Positions 39,079 to 46,988 of a stretch of 64,000 nucleotides of DNA are shown piece by piece (the first letter of the stretch is position 1; each line of letters starts with the position of its first letter). Origin of the DNA: CAISKJ01 sp046351555 (lineage in GTDB: Bacteria > Myxococcota_A > Polyangia > Polyangiales > Ga0077539). Below the pieces are notes generated by a model, which was not told the DNA's origin, did not search any database, and saw only the letters and a list, made by a program, of their open reading frames with translations. The position numbers were made by a program, and so were the translations under genes. Where the stretch lies: NCBI GenBank assembly GCA_046351555.1, contig JAXLYI010000046.1, positions 19,166 through 83,165 on the forward strand, written 5' to 3'.

Positions 39079-42000
39079 TCAGCCGACGGGCCCGCGCCCC
39101 CAGAGGGGCTCGTCGTTGCCCGGGATGACCGCGGGCCACCCCGCGATGGCGCGGCTCGCCTGGAAGCCGCCCATCACCGTGGCCTCCACGCACCCGGCGT
39201 TGATGCCCGTGTAGAGCCAGTCGCCGGCGAGGAAGAGGTTGTGAAAGCCCGACTCGTCGGCGCGGAGCCGGACCGCGGCGCTGCCCGGCGTGGAGAGCAC
39301 GTAGCGCTCGCTCGGGTCGATGTTGCCGCGCCAGAACTGGGCGTCGAAGCGCGCCTGCCCCACCACGTCGGGGCCCGCCACGAGCCGCGCCGGGTCGAGC
39401 GTCGGGGTGCCCGGGAGCGTCGCCTTCGGGTAGAGGACGCCGGCGCAGGCGTCGAGCCACGCGAGGCTCATCCCGCGCACGGCGGCGTCGTTGCGGGCGG
39501 GGTAGTCCGCGTCCGTGTGCGGTGGCGGGGGGACGGGCCCCGGGTACGTCCCGCAGAAGTAGACGACGCACTTCGCGGAGCCCGCGCCCGGCTCCCAGCG
39601 CTCGCGGCGGAGGAGCTGGTCCATGTCGGCCCAGGTGTTGTGGGGGTCGGCGAAGACGGTGCCGACGGTCGACCCGCCGCGCCACCCGAGCTCGGGGAGC
39701 GAGCGGTCGAACCAGCACTGCATCGCGATGGTCTGGTTGGTGGGGAGGCCGTCGACGAGGGCGCGGAGGGGACGCGCCCGGCGCAGGAGCGAGGGGGCGA
39801 GGTCGGCGAGCGGCGCGACGCTGGTGGCGCAGACCACGAGGTCGAAGTCGACGCCGCGGCGGAGGGTGACGGGGGCGACGCCCTTCCACGGCGACCACGC
39901 GCTCTCGAGGTTGACGTCGTCGCGCTGGAGGGCCGCGGCCTGCGCGGGGTCGAGGAGCTCCCACTTCGGGGTGGAGGGCCAGGAGGGGACGCCCTTCACG
40001 TCGACGAGCGGGTCGTACGCGTCGAGGCCGGGCGCGAGGTCGACCTGGCGCTCGAGCACGACCTGCTGGACCTCGTCGGTGGGCCCGTCGTCGGACTCGC
40101 ACGACACCTCCCGCACGCGGTGGAAGAAGGCGAAGCGGACGCCCTTCGCCCGCATCACCTCGTAGGCCGGCGCGAAGACGGTGTCGCCCATCCCCGCCTG
40201 CATCTTCCAGAAGAACGATCCCTTGTACGTGAACACGTAGCGCAGCACCGTGCGGAGCGCGCTCGCGGCGCTCAGGCTCAGCCGGCTCGGGTCGCCGTTG
40301 ACCGACGCGAAGAAGAACGCGTGCCACCCGCGGACGAGCGGCCCCGACACGGTCTCCTCGCTGGCCCCGTTGTCGCGCAGCCACGCGGCGAACTCCACCC
40401 CGTCCACCGCGTCGAAGCCGCGGGCGAGCACCCGGTCGCGGAGCATCCCGGCCACCATCGCGGCGCCGAGGTCGACGCCCTGGAGCACGAGCCGCAGGCG
40501 CTCGTCGTTGGCGAGGGCCTCGGCGAAGGCGCGGCGGAAGGCCCGCTCGGCCTCCTGGAGCGCGCCCACCACCGCCCGGTACGCGTCCTCGGAGTGGGCG
40601 CTGGGGTCCTCCGGGAGCGCCCGCACGGCCTCGTGGGCGCGGCGCAGCGCGGCGGGGCCGCCGTGGGCCTGGTAGCGCGTCGCGAGGGGCGCGTCGTCGC
40701 CGAGGAGCGCGTCGGCCACGCCTTCGAAGAGCCCGGCGACGAGCCCGGCCTCGCGCTCGGCGCGGCTCATCACGCGGGCGCCGACGAGGGCCTCGATGAG
40801 GAGCTCGACGACCATCTCCAGGTAGTCCACGGGCCGCGGCAGGAGGCGCCCGTCGCCGGGCAGCGCGGTGTTGCGCGGGAGGGCGACGTTGAGGATCGAC
40901 CACTGCCCGCCCCGCCAGTCGCCGAGCGAGACGAGGTCGTGCGGGAGGAAGGCGCTCCGCTCGGGGCGCTCGGGGTCGTACCACGCCGAGAGGGGCTTCG
41001 ACGGGTCGCGCCGCGCCGCGCCGTACACGCCGCGCATCATGCGGAAGCCGTTCTCGTACATGCCGCCCCAGATGTGGAGGCCGTGCTCCTCGATGCGGTC
41101 GTGCCGGGCGCGGTTGCGGCCCGACGCGCCCTTGCCGCCGAGGCGCCAGCCGTATTGGTACACCGTGATCTCCAGGCGCGCGGCGTGGGGCGACTGGAGC
41201 AGCCCCCACACCGCGGAGATGGCGCCGAGCCCGCCGCCGAGCACGGCGACCTTCACCTTGCGGTCGGTCGGGAAGTCGTCCACCGCGGCGCGCCCCGGCG
41301 CCCGGCTCGGGGAGAGCGGCCGCGGGAGGTGCGACGCGCGCCCGCCGAGGCCCTGGTCGACGAGCTCGCCGATGATCGGGAGGCGCTCGCCCGTCACCGC
41401 GCGGGCCGCGTAGAGCCCGCCCATCACCGCGCCCTCCAGGCACGCGACGTAGAAGTGGTTGTCGGTCCAGTCGCCCGCGACGGTGAGGTTGTCGAAGCCC
41501 GTGTCGTCGGCCGCGAGGCGGTGCTGGTTGGTGTCGGGGAGGGCGAGGGTGCAGCGCTCCTGGGGCTCGGCGTTCATCCGCCAGTACTGGGCGTCGAGGC
41601 GGGCGGCGCCCTGGCGGCCGTCGGCGTCGACCAGCAGCGACCAGTCGACCGAGGGCGGCGCGGCGGGGTCGACCGCGGCGGGCAGGAGGGCCGTGAGCGA
41701 CGACTCGAAGAAGGCCTTCGCCGCGGCCTTCGCGTGGTCATTCATCACGTGCAGGAAGCCCGCTTCGCGCGTGGGGTCGGGCGGGTAGGTCGGCCCCGGG
41801 AACGCGCCGGTGAAGTAGCTCACGTTGGCGACGCCGAGGTCCTTCGGCCAGTCCTCGCGCGGGAGCGTCTGGCTCATGTCCGACCAGGTGTTGAGCGGCT
41901 GCGCGAACAGGCTCAGCAGCGGCAGGTCGGGCCCCTTCCACCCGAGGCCCCGCAGGTCGCGGTTGAACCACGCCTGCACCGACACCGTCTGCACGGCCTT

Positions 42001-43473
42001 CACCCGGTCGGCGCAGGCGCGCCAGCGGTCGGAGGCGTCGTAGAGGTCGCGCGCGATGAAGGGGATGCACTGCACCGGCGCGCCGAACACCACCACGTCG
42101 AAGTCGGCCCCGTCGCGCAGCACCGTGCGCACGGCGTGGGGGTTGGGGTCGTAGTACGACTCCAGGTTGATGCCCGCGTAGCGCTCGGGGTGCTCGAGGT
42201 GCTTCCACACCGGCTCGGAGGGCCAGCTCGGGAGGCCCTTCACGTCGACGAGCGGCTCGTACGCGCCGGGGCCGCCGCGCACCTCGGCCTGCACGTCGAC
42301 CTCCACCGCGCCGATGCGCTGCCCGGTGGGGTCGATGCGCAGCGCCGCGACCTTGTGGAAGAAGCGGAAGTCGACCCCGCGCCCCTTCAGCACCTCGTAC
42401 ATCGGCCCGAAGATGGTGTCGCCCATCCCCGAGGCCATCTTGTAGTAGGCCGCCCCCTTGAAGGTGAAGCCCATGCGGAGGAGCGTGCGGACGCCGACGC
42501 CCGCGGCGATGCGCTTGCGGTCGGCGCGGCCGTCCTCGTACGAGAACGCGGCGTCGTAGAGGAAGCGCACCCCGAAGGAGTCCCGCGTCTGCGGGAGCAT
42601 CCCGTGCGAGATGAGCCACTCGGCGAAGTCGAAGCGGTCGATGCGGGCGTAGCCGCCGTCGGGGAGGACGCCGTCGGCGACGATCCCGCGGACGAGCGCG
42701 GCGATGAAGTCGAGCCCGTCGAAGAGGAGGATCCACTCGCGCTTCGTCTCCGCGATGCGCCGCGCCGTGAGGTCGAAGGCGCGCTCGACCCGCTCGAGGA
42801 TCGACAGGAGCCGCGGGAGCCGGTGCTCCACCGCGATCGACACGTCGAAGCCCACCTCCAGGAGCTCGCGCAGCGCCCACATCGCGAGCTTCACCAGCCC
42901 GTCGGGCTCGCCCGCGTCCGGGTCGGCCCCCTCGCCCTCGTCCCAGCGCTTGCCCGAGGGGAAGGCCACCCGGTTCACGTCCTGGAGCGCGCGCCAGCCG
43001 AACACCGCCTCGATGGCCCCGGCGAGCAGGAAGCCGAGGTACACCCGCGCGTCGTTGAGCGGGGCGCCGTCGCCCGGCACCGCGTCGTTGCGCGGGATGG
43101 CGAGCGAGACGGGCTCCCACACGCCCTTGTAGAAGGTCTCGACGGTGCCCGCGTCGAAGGGGTGGAAGGCCTCGCGCCACGTCGCGAGCGGGGCGGACGG
43201 GTCGCGCCCGAGCGCGCCGTACACCTCGGCGATCATCCTGAAGAAGTTCTGGTAGAAGCCGAACATGATGTGGAGGCCGTGCTCCTCGATGCGGCCCCCT
43301 TTGCCCGGCGCGAGGTTGCGCCCCGAGGCCCCCTTGCCCCCGAGGCGCCAGCCCATCTGGAGCACCGTCACCTCGTAGAGCGCGCGCCGCTCCGCGGTGA
43401 GCGAGAGCTCGTACGCACACGTCATCGCGGCGGGGCCCCCGCCGATGATCAGCACCCGGGTCTTGTTCGTCAC
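39079..43473 (-). CDS. Fusion of two phytoene-desaturase-like FAD oxidoreductases
   Basis: The product has 1464 residues from a GTG. Half one (1 to about 715) opens with TRVLIIGGGPAAMTCAYEL, then WRLGGKGASGRNLAPG and GRIEEHGLHIMFGFYQNFFR. It carries GMGDTIFGPMYEVLKGRGVD and ends FDNLTVAGDWTDNHFY. Half two (about 740 to 1464) repeats the series: VKVAVLGGGLGAISAVWG, WRLGGKGASGRN, RIEEHGLHIWGGMYENGFR, GMGDTVFAPAYEVMRAKGVR and FHNLFLAGDWLYTGIN. A Pro/Arg/Ser-rich linker (SHLPRPLSPSRAPGRAA) joins them. The frame is open throughout and each half seems complete, so two paralogues were fused, unless a missed stop in the linker came from sequence error. It resembles plant-type phytoene/zeta-carotene desaturases and is kin to the 32786 gene. 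Substrate unknown. Confidence 0.8.
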   Translation of the reverse strand: MTNKTRVLIIGGGPAAMTCAYELSLTAERRALYEVTVLQMGWRLGGKGASGRNLAPGKGGRIEEHGLHIMFGFYQNFFRMIAEVYGALGRDPSAPLATWREAFHPFDAGTVETFYKGVWEPVSLAIPRNDAVPGDGAPLNDARVYLGFLLAGAIEAVFGWRALQDVNRVAFPSGKRWDEGEGADPDAGEPDGLVKLAMWALRELLEVGFDVSIAVEHRLPRLLSILERVERAFDLTARRIAETKREWILLFDGLDFIAALVRGIVADGVLPDGGYARIDRFDFAEWLISHGMLPQTRDSFGVRFLYDAAFSYEDGRADRKRIAAGVGVRTLLRMGFTFKGAAYYKMASGMGDTIFGPMYEVLKGRGVDFRFFHKVAALRIDPTGQRIGAVEVDVQAEVRGGPGAYEPLVDVKGLPSWPSEPVWKHLEHPERYAGINLESYYDPNPHAVRTVLRDGADFDVVVFGAPVQCIPFIARDLYDASDRWRACADRVKAVQTVSVQAWFNRDLRGLGWKGPDLPLLSLFAQPLNTWSDMSQTLPREDWPKDLGVANVSYFTGAFPGPTYPPDPTREAGFLHVMNDHAKAAAKAFFESSLTALLPAAVDPAAPPSVDWSLLVDADGRQGAARLDAQYWRMNAEPQERCTLALPDTNQHRLAADDTGFDNLTVAGDWTDNHFYVACLEGAVMGGLYAARAVTGERLPIIGELVDQGLGGRASHLPRPLSPSRAPGRAAVDDFPTDRKVKVAVLGGGLGAISAVWGLLQSPHAARLEITVYQYGWRLGGKGASGRNRARHDRIEEHGLHIWGGMYENGFRMMRGVYGAARRDPSKPLSAWYDPERPERSAFLPHDLVSLGDWRGGQWSILNVALPRNTALPGDGRLLPRPVDYLEMVVELLIEALVGARVMSRAEREAGLVAGLFEGVADALLGDDAPLATRYQAHGGPAALRRAHEAVRALPEDPSAHSEDAYRAVVGALQEAERAFRRAFAEALANDERLRLVLQGVDLGAAMVAGMLRDRVLARGFDAVDGVEFAAWLRDNGASEETVSGPLVRGWHAFFFASVNGDPSRLSLSAASALRTVLRYVFTYKGSFFWKMQAGMGDTVFAPAYEVMRAKGVRFAFFHRVREVSCESDDGPTDEVQQVVLERQVDLAPGLDAYDPLVDVKGVPSWPSTPKWELLDPAQAAALQRDDVNLESAWSPWKGVAPVTLRRGVDFDLVVCATSVAPLADLAPSLLRRARPLRALVDGLPTNQTIAMQCWFDRSLPELGWRGGSTVGTVFADPHNTWADMDQLLRRERWEPGAGSAKCVVYFCGTYPGPVPPPPHTDADYPARNDAAVRGMSLAWLDACAGVLYPKATLPGTPTLDPARLVAGPDVVGQARFDAQFWRGNIDPSERYVLSTPGSAAVRLRADESGFHNLFLAGDWLYTGINAGCVEATVMGGFQASRAIAGWPAVIPGNDEPLWGRGPVG

Positions 43474-43570
43474 GCCGTCCTCCGCGACCGATGGGACCCC
43501 GCGCGCGGCGGGCGTGTCAATCGAGCAATCCGCGCCCGGCGGCGGGGACGGCCGGGAGCCCCTCGCGCGA

Positions 43571-43584
43571 ACGCCCCAAGGCGT
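43571..43584. promoter_or_regulatory. Short inverted repeat in the divergent region
   Basis: ACGCC-CCAA-GGCGT is a perfect 5-bp dyad lying between the GTG of the fused flavoenzyme gene and the radical SAM gene. It may be an operator shared by the two divergent genes; in so GC-rich a sequence short dyads also occur by chance. Confidence 0.2.
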
Positions 43585-43594
43585 GAGACGCTCC

Positions 43595-43618
43595 CCGGGT
43601 CTGCTCCCCCACACCCGG
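43595..43618 (+). promoter_or_regulatory. Hairpin in the leader of the radical SAM gene
   Basis: CCGGGT-N12-ACCCGG is a perfect 6-bp GC-rich stem with a 12-base loop ending 7 bases before the ATG at 43626. It covers the only GG-rich stretch that could act as a ribosome-binding site, so it might control translation. Confidence 0.3.
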
Positions 43619-43625
43619 TGGCGCC

Positions 43626-44855
43626 ATGCACGTGACCCTCGTTCTCACGCACGAATGCAACCTCGCCTGCTCGTACTGCTACACGGGCGAGAAGTTCCGC
43701 AAGGAGATGGACTGGGAGACGGCGCGTCGCTCGGTCGACCTCGCCTTCGCCGAGCACCGCCCGCGCGTCCCCTGGGCCGACGTCGACGACACCCCGGTCG
43801 ACGTGGGCTTCTTCGGCGGCGAGCCGCTCATCTGCTGGGACATGATGATCCGCGCCGCGGAGTACGCCCGCGCGCGCGCCGCGGAGTCGGGCCGGAAGCT
43901 CCGCCTCGCCGTCACCACCAACGGCACCCTCGTCACCCGCGAGCGGGCCGAGGCGATGAAGGCGCTCGGCTTCGACGTCACCCTCTCGCTCGACGGCGGC
44001 CGCGCCGCCCACGAGGCCACGCGCCCGCAGCGGGGCGGCCGATCGAGCTTCGACGACGTCGTCGCCGGCGCCGAGCACCTCAAGGCGGCAGGCCACGCGC
44101 TGGAGATCATCGCCGTCGTCGCCCCGCAGAACGTCCAGCACCTCGGCGACACGGCCCGCTTCCTCGTCGACCTCGGCGCGCGCAACGTGATCTTCAACCC
44201 CTGCTTCGAAGAGACCTGGAGCGACGAGGCCTTGGCCCTCTGGGAGAAGGGCCTCGAAGACGCCGCGGCGGTGTACGCCGACTGCATGCGCGCGGGGAAG
44301 CCCGTGGCGATGCCGACCTTCGACAACAAGCTCCTCGCGGCCGCGAAGGGGGGCCTCGCGTCGTGCGACACCTGCGGGTCGGGCGTCCACGAGGTGGCCG
44401 TGGCGCCCTCGGGCAACCTCTACGGCTGCGCGCGTCAGGTGGGCGAAGACCGCGACCCCAAGCTGGTGATCGGCACGCTCGACCTCGGCGTCGACCGCGC
44501 CCGCGTCGCCGGCGCCCCGCGCGGCCCGGCCGACCCGGCGTGCGAGAGCTGCGCGGAGAAGTGGCGCTGCGGCGCCTCGTGCCAGTGCGCCAACCTCGCC
44601 GAGACGGGAACCTTCCACCTGCCCGGCGGCACCCAGTGCTGGTACGAGCAGGCGACCGCGCGCGTCGCCGACGCGGTGGGGCTGAAGCTCCTCGACGAGC
44701 GCAACGAGACCTTCATCGGCTGGACGTACGGGCGCGTCCACGCCGCCGCCGAGGCCGTCCGCCAGCGCCTCGAGCGGGGCCCCGCCCCCGACGCCGCGCC
44801 GCACGGCGTGAAGCGCGTCCGACGTCTCCCGCTCCTCACCGGCCCCGCCGCGTGA
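43626..44855 (+). CDS. Radical SAM/SPASM-domain protein
   Basis: The product has 409 residues. The radical SAM cluster motif is LTHECNLACSYCYTGEKF with cysteines 11, 15 and 18. GGEPLICWDMM, TTNGTLVT and TLSLDGG are the usual SAM-binding and barrel motifs. The C-terminal SPASM region has CDTCGSGVHEVAVAPSGNLYGC and CESCAEKWRCGASCQCANL, with later C in GGTQC, enough to hold two auxiliary Fe-S clusters. Relatives are peptide or protein maturases (sactipeptide, anSME and similar). No precursor peptide gene was recognised beside it. Its TGA overlaps the GTG of the next gene (GTGA), so the two are coupled. It is divergent from the fused flavoenzyme gene. Confidence 0.9.
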   Translation: MHVTLVLTHECNLACSYCYTGEKFRKEMDWETARRSVDLAFAEHRPRVPWADVDDTPVDVGFFGGEPLICWDMMIRAAEYARARAAESGRKLRLAVTTNGTLVTRERAEAMKALGFDVTLSLDGGRAAHEATRPQRGGRSSFDDVVAGAEHLKAAGHALEIIAVVAPQNVQHLGDTARFLVDLGARNVIFNPCFEETWSDEALALWEKGLEDAAAVYADCMRAGKPVAMPTFDNKLLAAAKGGLASCDTCGSGVHEVAVAPSGNLYGCARQVGEDRDPKLVIGTLDLGVDRARVAGAPRGPADPACESCAEKWRCGASCQCANLAETGTFHLPGGTQCWYEQATARVADAVGLKLLDERNETFIGWTYGRVHAAAEAVRQRLERGPAPDAAPHGVKRVRRLPLLTGPAA

Positions 44856-45343
44856 ACCGCGCGGCCCGCGCCGCCCTCGCCCGCAAGTACGCCACGATGC
44901 GCGCCCTCCGCGAGGCCCACGCGCGCGGCGAAGGCGTCGCCCCCACGCAGACGCTCCGGGCGCTGGCGGAGGAGTTTCCGGGCGCTCTCCACGAGATCGA
45001 CCGGCTGCCGACGGAGCTGCTCGACGCGCGCGCCGAGGCCACCGCGCGGGCCGTCGATGACGAGGGCGCCGTCGCCCCATGGATGCACCGCGTGGCCGCC
45101 TGGCACGGCCTCCTCGCGGCGTCGTTGAAGGCGAAGCGGGAGGGCGCGCTGCGGGACGACCCGGCGGTGCTGGCGCGCGCGCTCGGCGAGGCGAGCGGCG
45201 TGGCGGTGGGGGAGGACTTCGCCCGCGCGCTCGCGTCGCCGGCCGGGGGGCGGATCGTTCCGCTGGTGATTCGGGCGGTCGCGGCGCACTTCGCGGAGGA
45301 GGAGTCCGTCGTGCGGGCGTCGCTCTTCCCGTGGCGCGATTGA
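44852..45343 (+). CDS. Small protein coupled to the radical SAM gene, unknown function
   Basis: The product has 163 residues with a GTG start overlapping the upstream stop. The sequence is mainly helical and Ala-rich (RKYATMRALREAHARGEG, TLRALAEEFPGALHEIDRLP), with an intact central region (WMHRVAAWHGLLAASLKAKREG) and a C-terminal AVAAHFAEEESVVRASLFPW. No signal peptide and no cysteines are visible, so it is neither a classical RiPP precursor nor an Fe-S protein. It may be a partner or a substrate-presenting protein of the radical SAM enzyme. The coupling is real, the role is unknown. Confidence 0.72.
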   Translation: MNRAARAALARKYATMRALREAHARGEGVAPTQTLRALAEEFPGALHEIDRLPTELLDARAEATARAVDDEGAVAPWMHRVAAWHGLLAASLKAKREGALRDDPAVLARALGEASGVAVGEDFARALASPAGGRIVPLVIRAVAAHFAEEESVVRASLFPWRD

Positions 45344-45364
45344 GTCGGTAACGTCCGCGCCCTC

Positions 45365-46579
45365 ATGGCCACCGTCCGCCCCTTCCGCGCGCTTCGCCCG
45401 CCGCCTTCGCGCGCCGCCGCCGTCGCCGCGCCGCCCTACGACGTCATCAACACCCGCGAGGCGCGCGCGCTCGCCGCGGGCAACCCCGACTCCTTCCTCC
45501 ACGTCTCGCGCCCCGAGATCGACCTCCCCGAACGCACCGATGAGCACGCCCCCGCGGTGTACGAGCAGGCCGCGAAGGCCCTCGCGGACTTCCGCGCGCG
45601 CGGGGTCCTGGTCGACGACGGCGCGCCCCGGCTCTACGTCTACGCGCAGGAGATGAACGGCCGGCGCCAGGTCGGCGTCGCCGGCTGCGTCTCGGTCGAC
45701 GCCTACGACCGCGGCGATATCCGCAAGCACGAGAACACCCGCGCCGACAAGGAGGACGACCGCACCCGCCACATCGACGCGGTGTCGGCCCACGACGAGC
45801 CCGTCTTCCTCGCGTACCGCGCGGACAGGGCCGTCGACGCCGCGGTCGCGGAGATCAGCGCGGGCGAGGCGACGTACGACTTCGTCGCACCCGACGGCAT
45901 CCGCCACACCGTGTGGGCCGCGTCGCCCGACGCGTCGAGAGACCTCGCCGCGCGCTTCGAAGCGGTCCCCGCGCTCTACGTCGCCGACGGCCACCACCGG
46001 AGCGCGGCCTCGTCGCGCGTCCACGCGCTCCGCCAGGGGACGCCCGGCGAGCACGACGCCTTCCTCGCGGTGGTCTTCCCCGACGACCAGCTCCGCATCC
46101 TCGCGTACAACCGCCTCGTGCGCGACCGCCAGCGCCGCTCGCCCGAGGCGCTCCTCGCGGCGGTGGGCGCGGTGATGGACGTGACGCCGACCGACGCCCC
46201 CGAGCCCGCCGCGCCCCGCTCGATGTGCCTCTACGTCGGCGGCCGCTGGCACCTCGCGAAGGCGAGGCCCGGGAGCTGGGATGCGGCCGACCCGGTGGCC
46301 TCGCTCGACGTGTCGCTCTGTCAGGAGCTCGTCCTGCGCGGGGTGTTCGGCGTCGACGACCCGCGGCGCGACCCCGACGTGGACTTCGTCGGCGGCATCC
46401 GCGGGACGGGCGAGCTCGTGCGGCGCGTGGAGTCCGAGGGCTGGTCGATGGCGGTGTCGATGCACCCGACGCAGATCGGCGAGCTCCTCGCGGTGAGCGA
46501 CGCGGGCCGGCTGATGCCGCCGAAGAGCACGTGGTTCGAGCCGAAGCTGCGGAGCGGGCTGTTCGTCCACCCGTTCTGA
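45365..46579 (+). CDS. DUF1015-family protein
   Basis: The product has 404 residues. The family opening MATVRPFRALRP is followed by AAPPYDVINTREARALAAGNP, then VDAYDRGDIRKHENTRADKEDDR and LYVADGHHRSAASSRVHAL. The C-terminal STWFEPKLRSGLFVHPF completes the signature. DUF1015 proteins are frequently found beside serine-biosynthesis genes and form a SerB-like/ParB-like fold; none of those neighbours are here. Cytoplasmic. It begins 21 bp after the preceding gene and could be in the same transcript. Confidence 0.92.
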   Translation: MATVRPFRALRPPPSRAAAVAAPPYDVINTREARALAAGNPDSFLHVSRPEIDLPERTDEHAPAVYEQAAKALADFRARGVLVDDGAPRLYVYAQEMNGRRQVGVAGCVSVDAYDRGDIRKHENTRADKEDDRTRHIDAVSAHDEPVFLAYRADRAVDAAVAEISAGEATYDFVAPDGIRHTVWAASPDASRDLAARFEAVPALYVADGHHRSAASSRVHALRQGTPGEHDAFLAVVFPDDQLRILAYNRLVRDRQRRSPEALLAAVGAVMDVTPTDAPEPAAPRSMCLYVGGRWHLAKARPGSWDAADPVASLDVSLCQELVLRGVFGVDDPRRDPDVDFVGGIRGTGELVRRVESEGWSMAVSMHPTQIGELLAVSDAGRLMPPKSTWFEPKLRSGLFVHPF

Positions 46580-46594
46580 CGGAGGCGCGGCGGG

Positions 46595-46945
46595 TCAGCG
46601 CCGCAGGATCTTGTCCATGGCCCGGCCCTTCGCGAGCTCGTCGACGAGCTTGTCGAGGTAGCGGATCTTCTGCATGAGCGGGTCGGCGACGTCCTCGACG
46701 CGCACCCCGCACACGACGCCCTTGATGAGCGACACGTTGGGGTGGAGCGCGGGCGCCTCGGCGAAGAAGGTTTCGAAGTCGACGCCCGCGTCGATCTGCC
46801 GCTGGAGCGCGTCGCGGTCATAGCCCGTCAGCCAGGAGATGACCTGGTCGACCTCCTCCTTCGTGCGGCCCTTGCGCTCGGCCTTCTGCACGTAGAGGGG
46901 GTAGACGCTGGAGAATGCTGTTCCGAAGATGCGGTGGGATTGCAC
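46595..46945 (-). CDS. DUF2200-family protein
   Basis: The product has 116 residues, the usual length. Diagnostic segments are HRIFGTAFSSVYPLYVQKAERKG, EEVDQVISWLTGYD, FFAEAPALHPNVSLIKGVVCG and PLMQKIRYLDKLVDELAKG. No ATG precedes the homologous region. The GTG at 46945 immediately before QSHRIFGTAF is the natural start. The larger open frame extending leftward from it is not coding. DUF2200 has no assigned biochemical role. It converges on the DUF1015 gene and lies 43 bp downstream of the NAGPA gene. Confidence 0.92.
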   Translation of the reverse strand: MQSHRIFGTAFSSVYPLYVQKAERKGRTKEEVDQVISWLTGYDRDALQRQIDAGVDFETFFAEAPALHPNVSLIKGVVCGVRVEDVADPLMQKIRYLDKLVDELAKGRAMDKILRR

Positions 46946-46988
46946 GGTCTCGTCAGCGTACGCGAACTCCCCGCGGGCGCGCCAGAAG

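Noticed and set aside
32806..43635. Open frame of 3609 codons on the plus strand across several genes
   Set aside because: It is opposite to or out of phase with real genes and its translation is Arg/Ala/Pro/Gly-rich without motifs; it is open only because stop codons are rare at this GC content.
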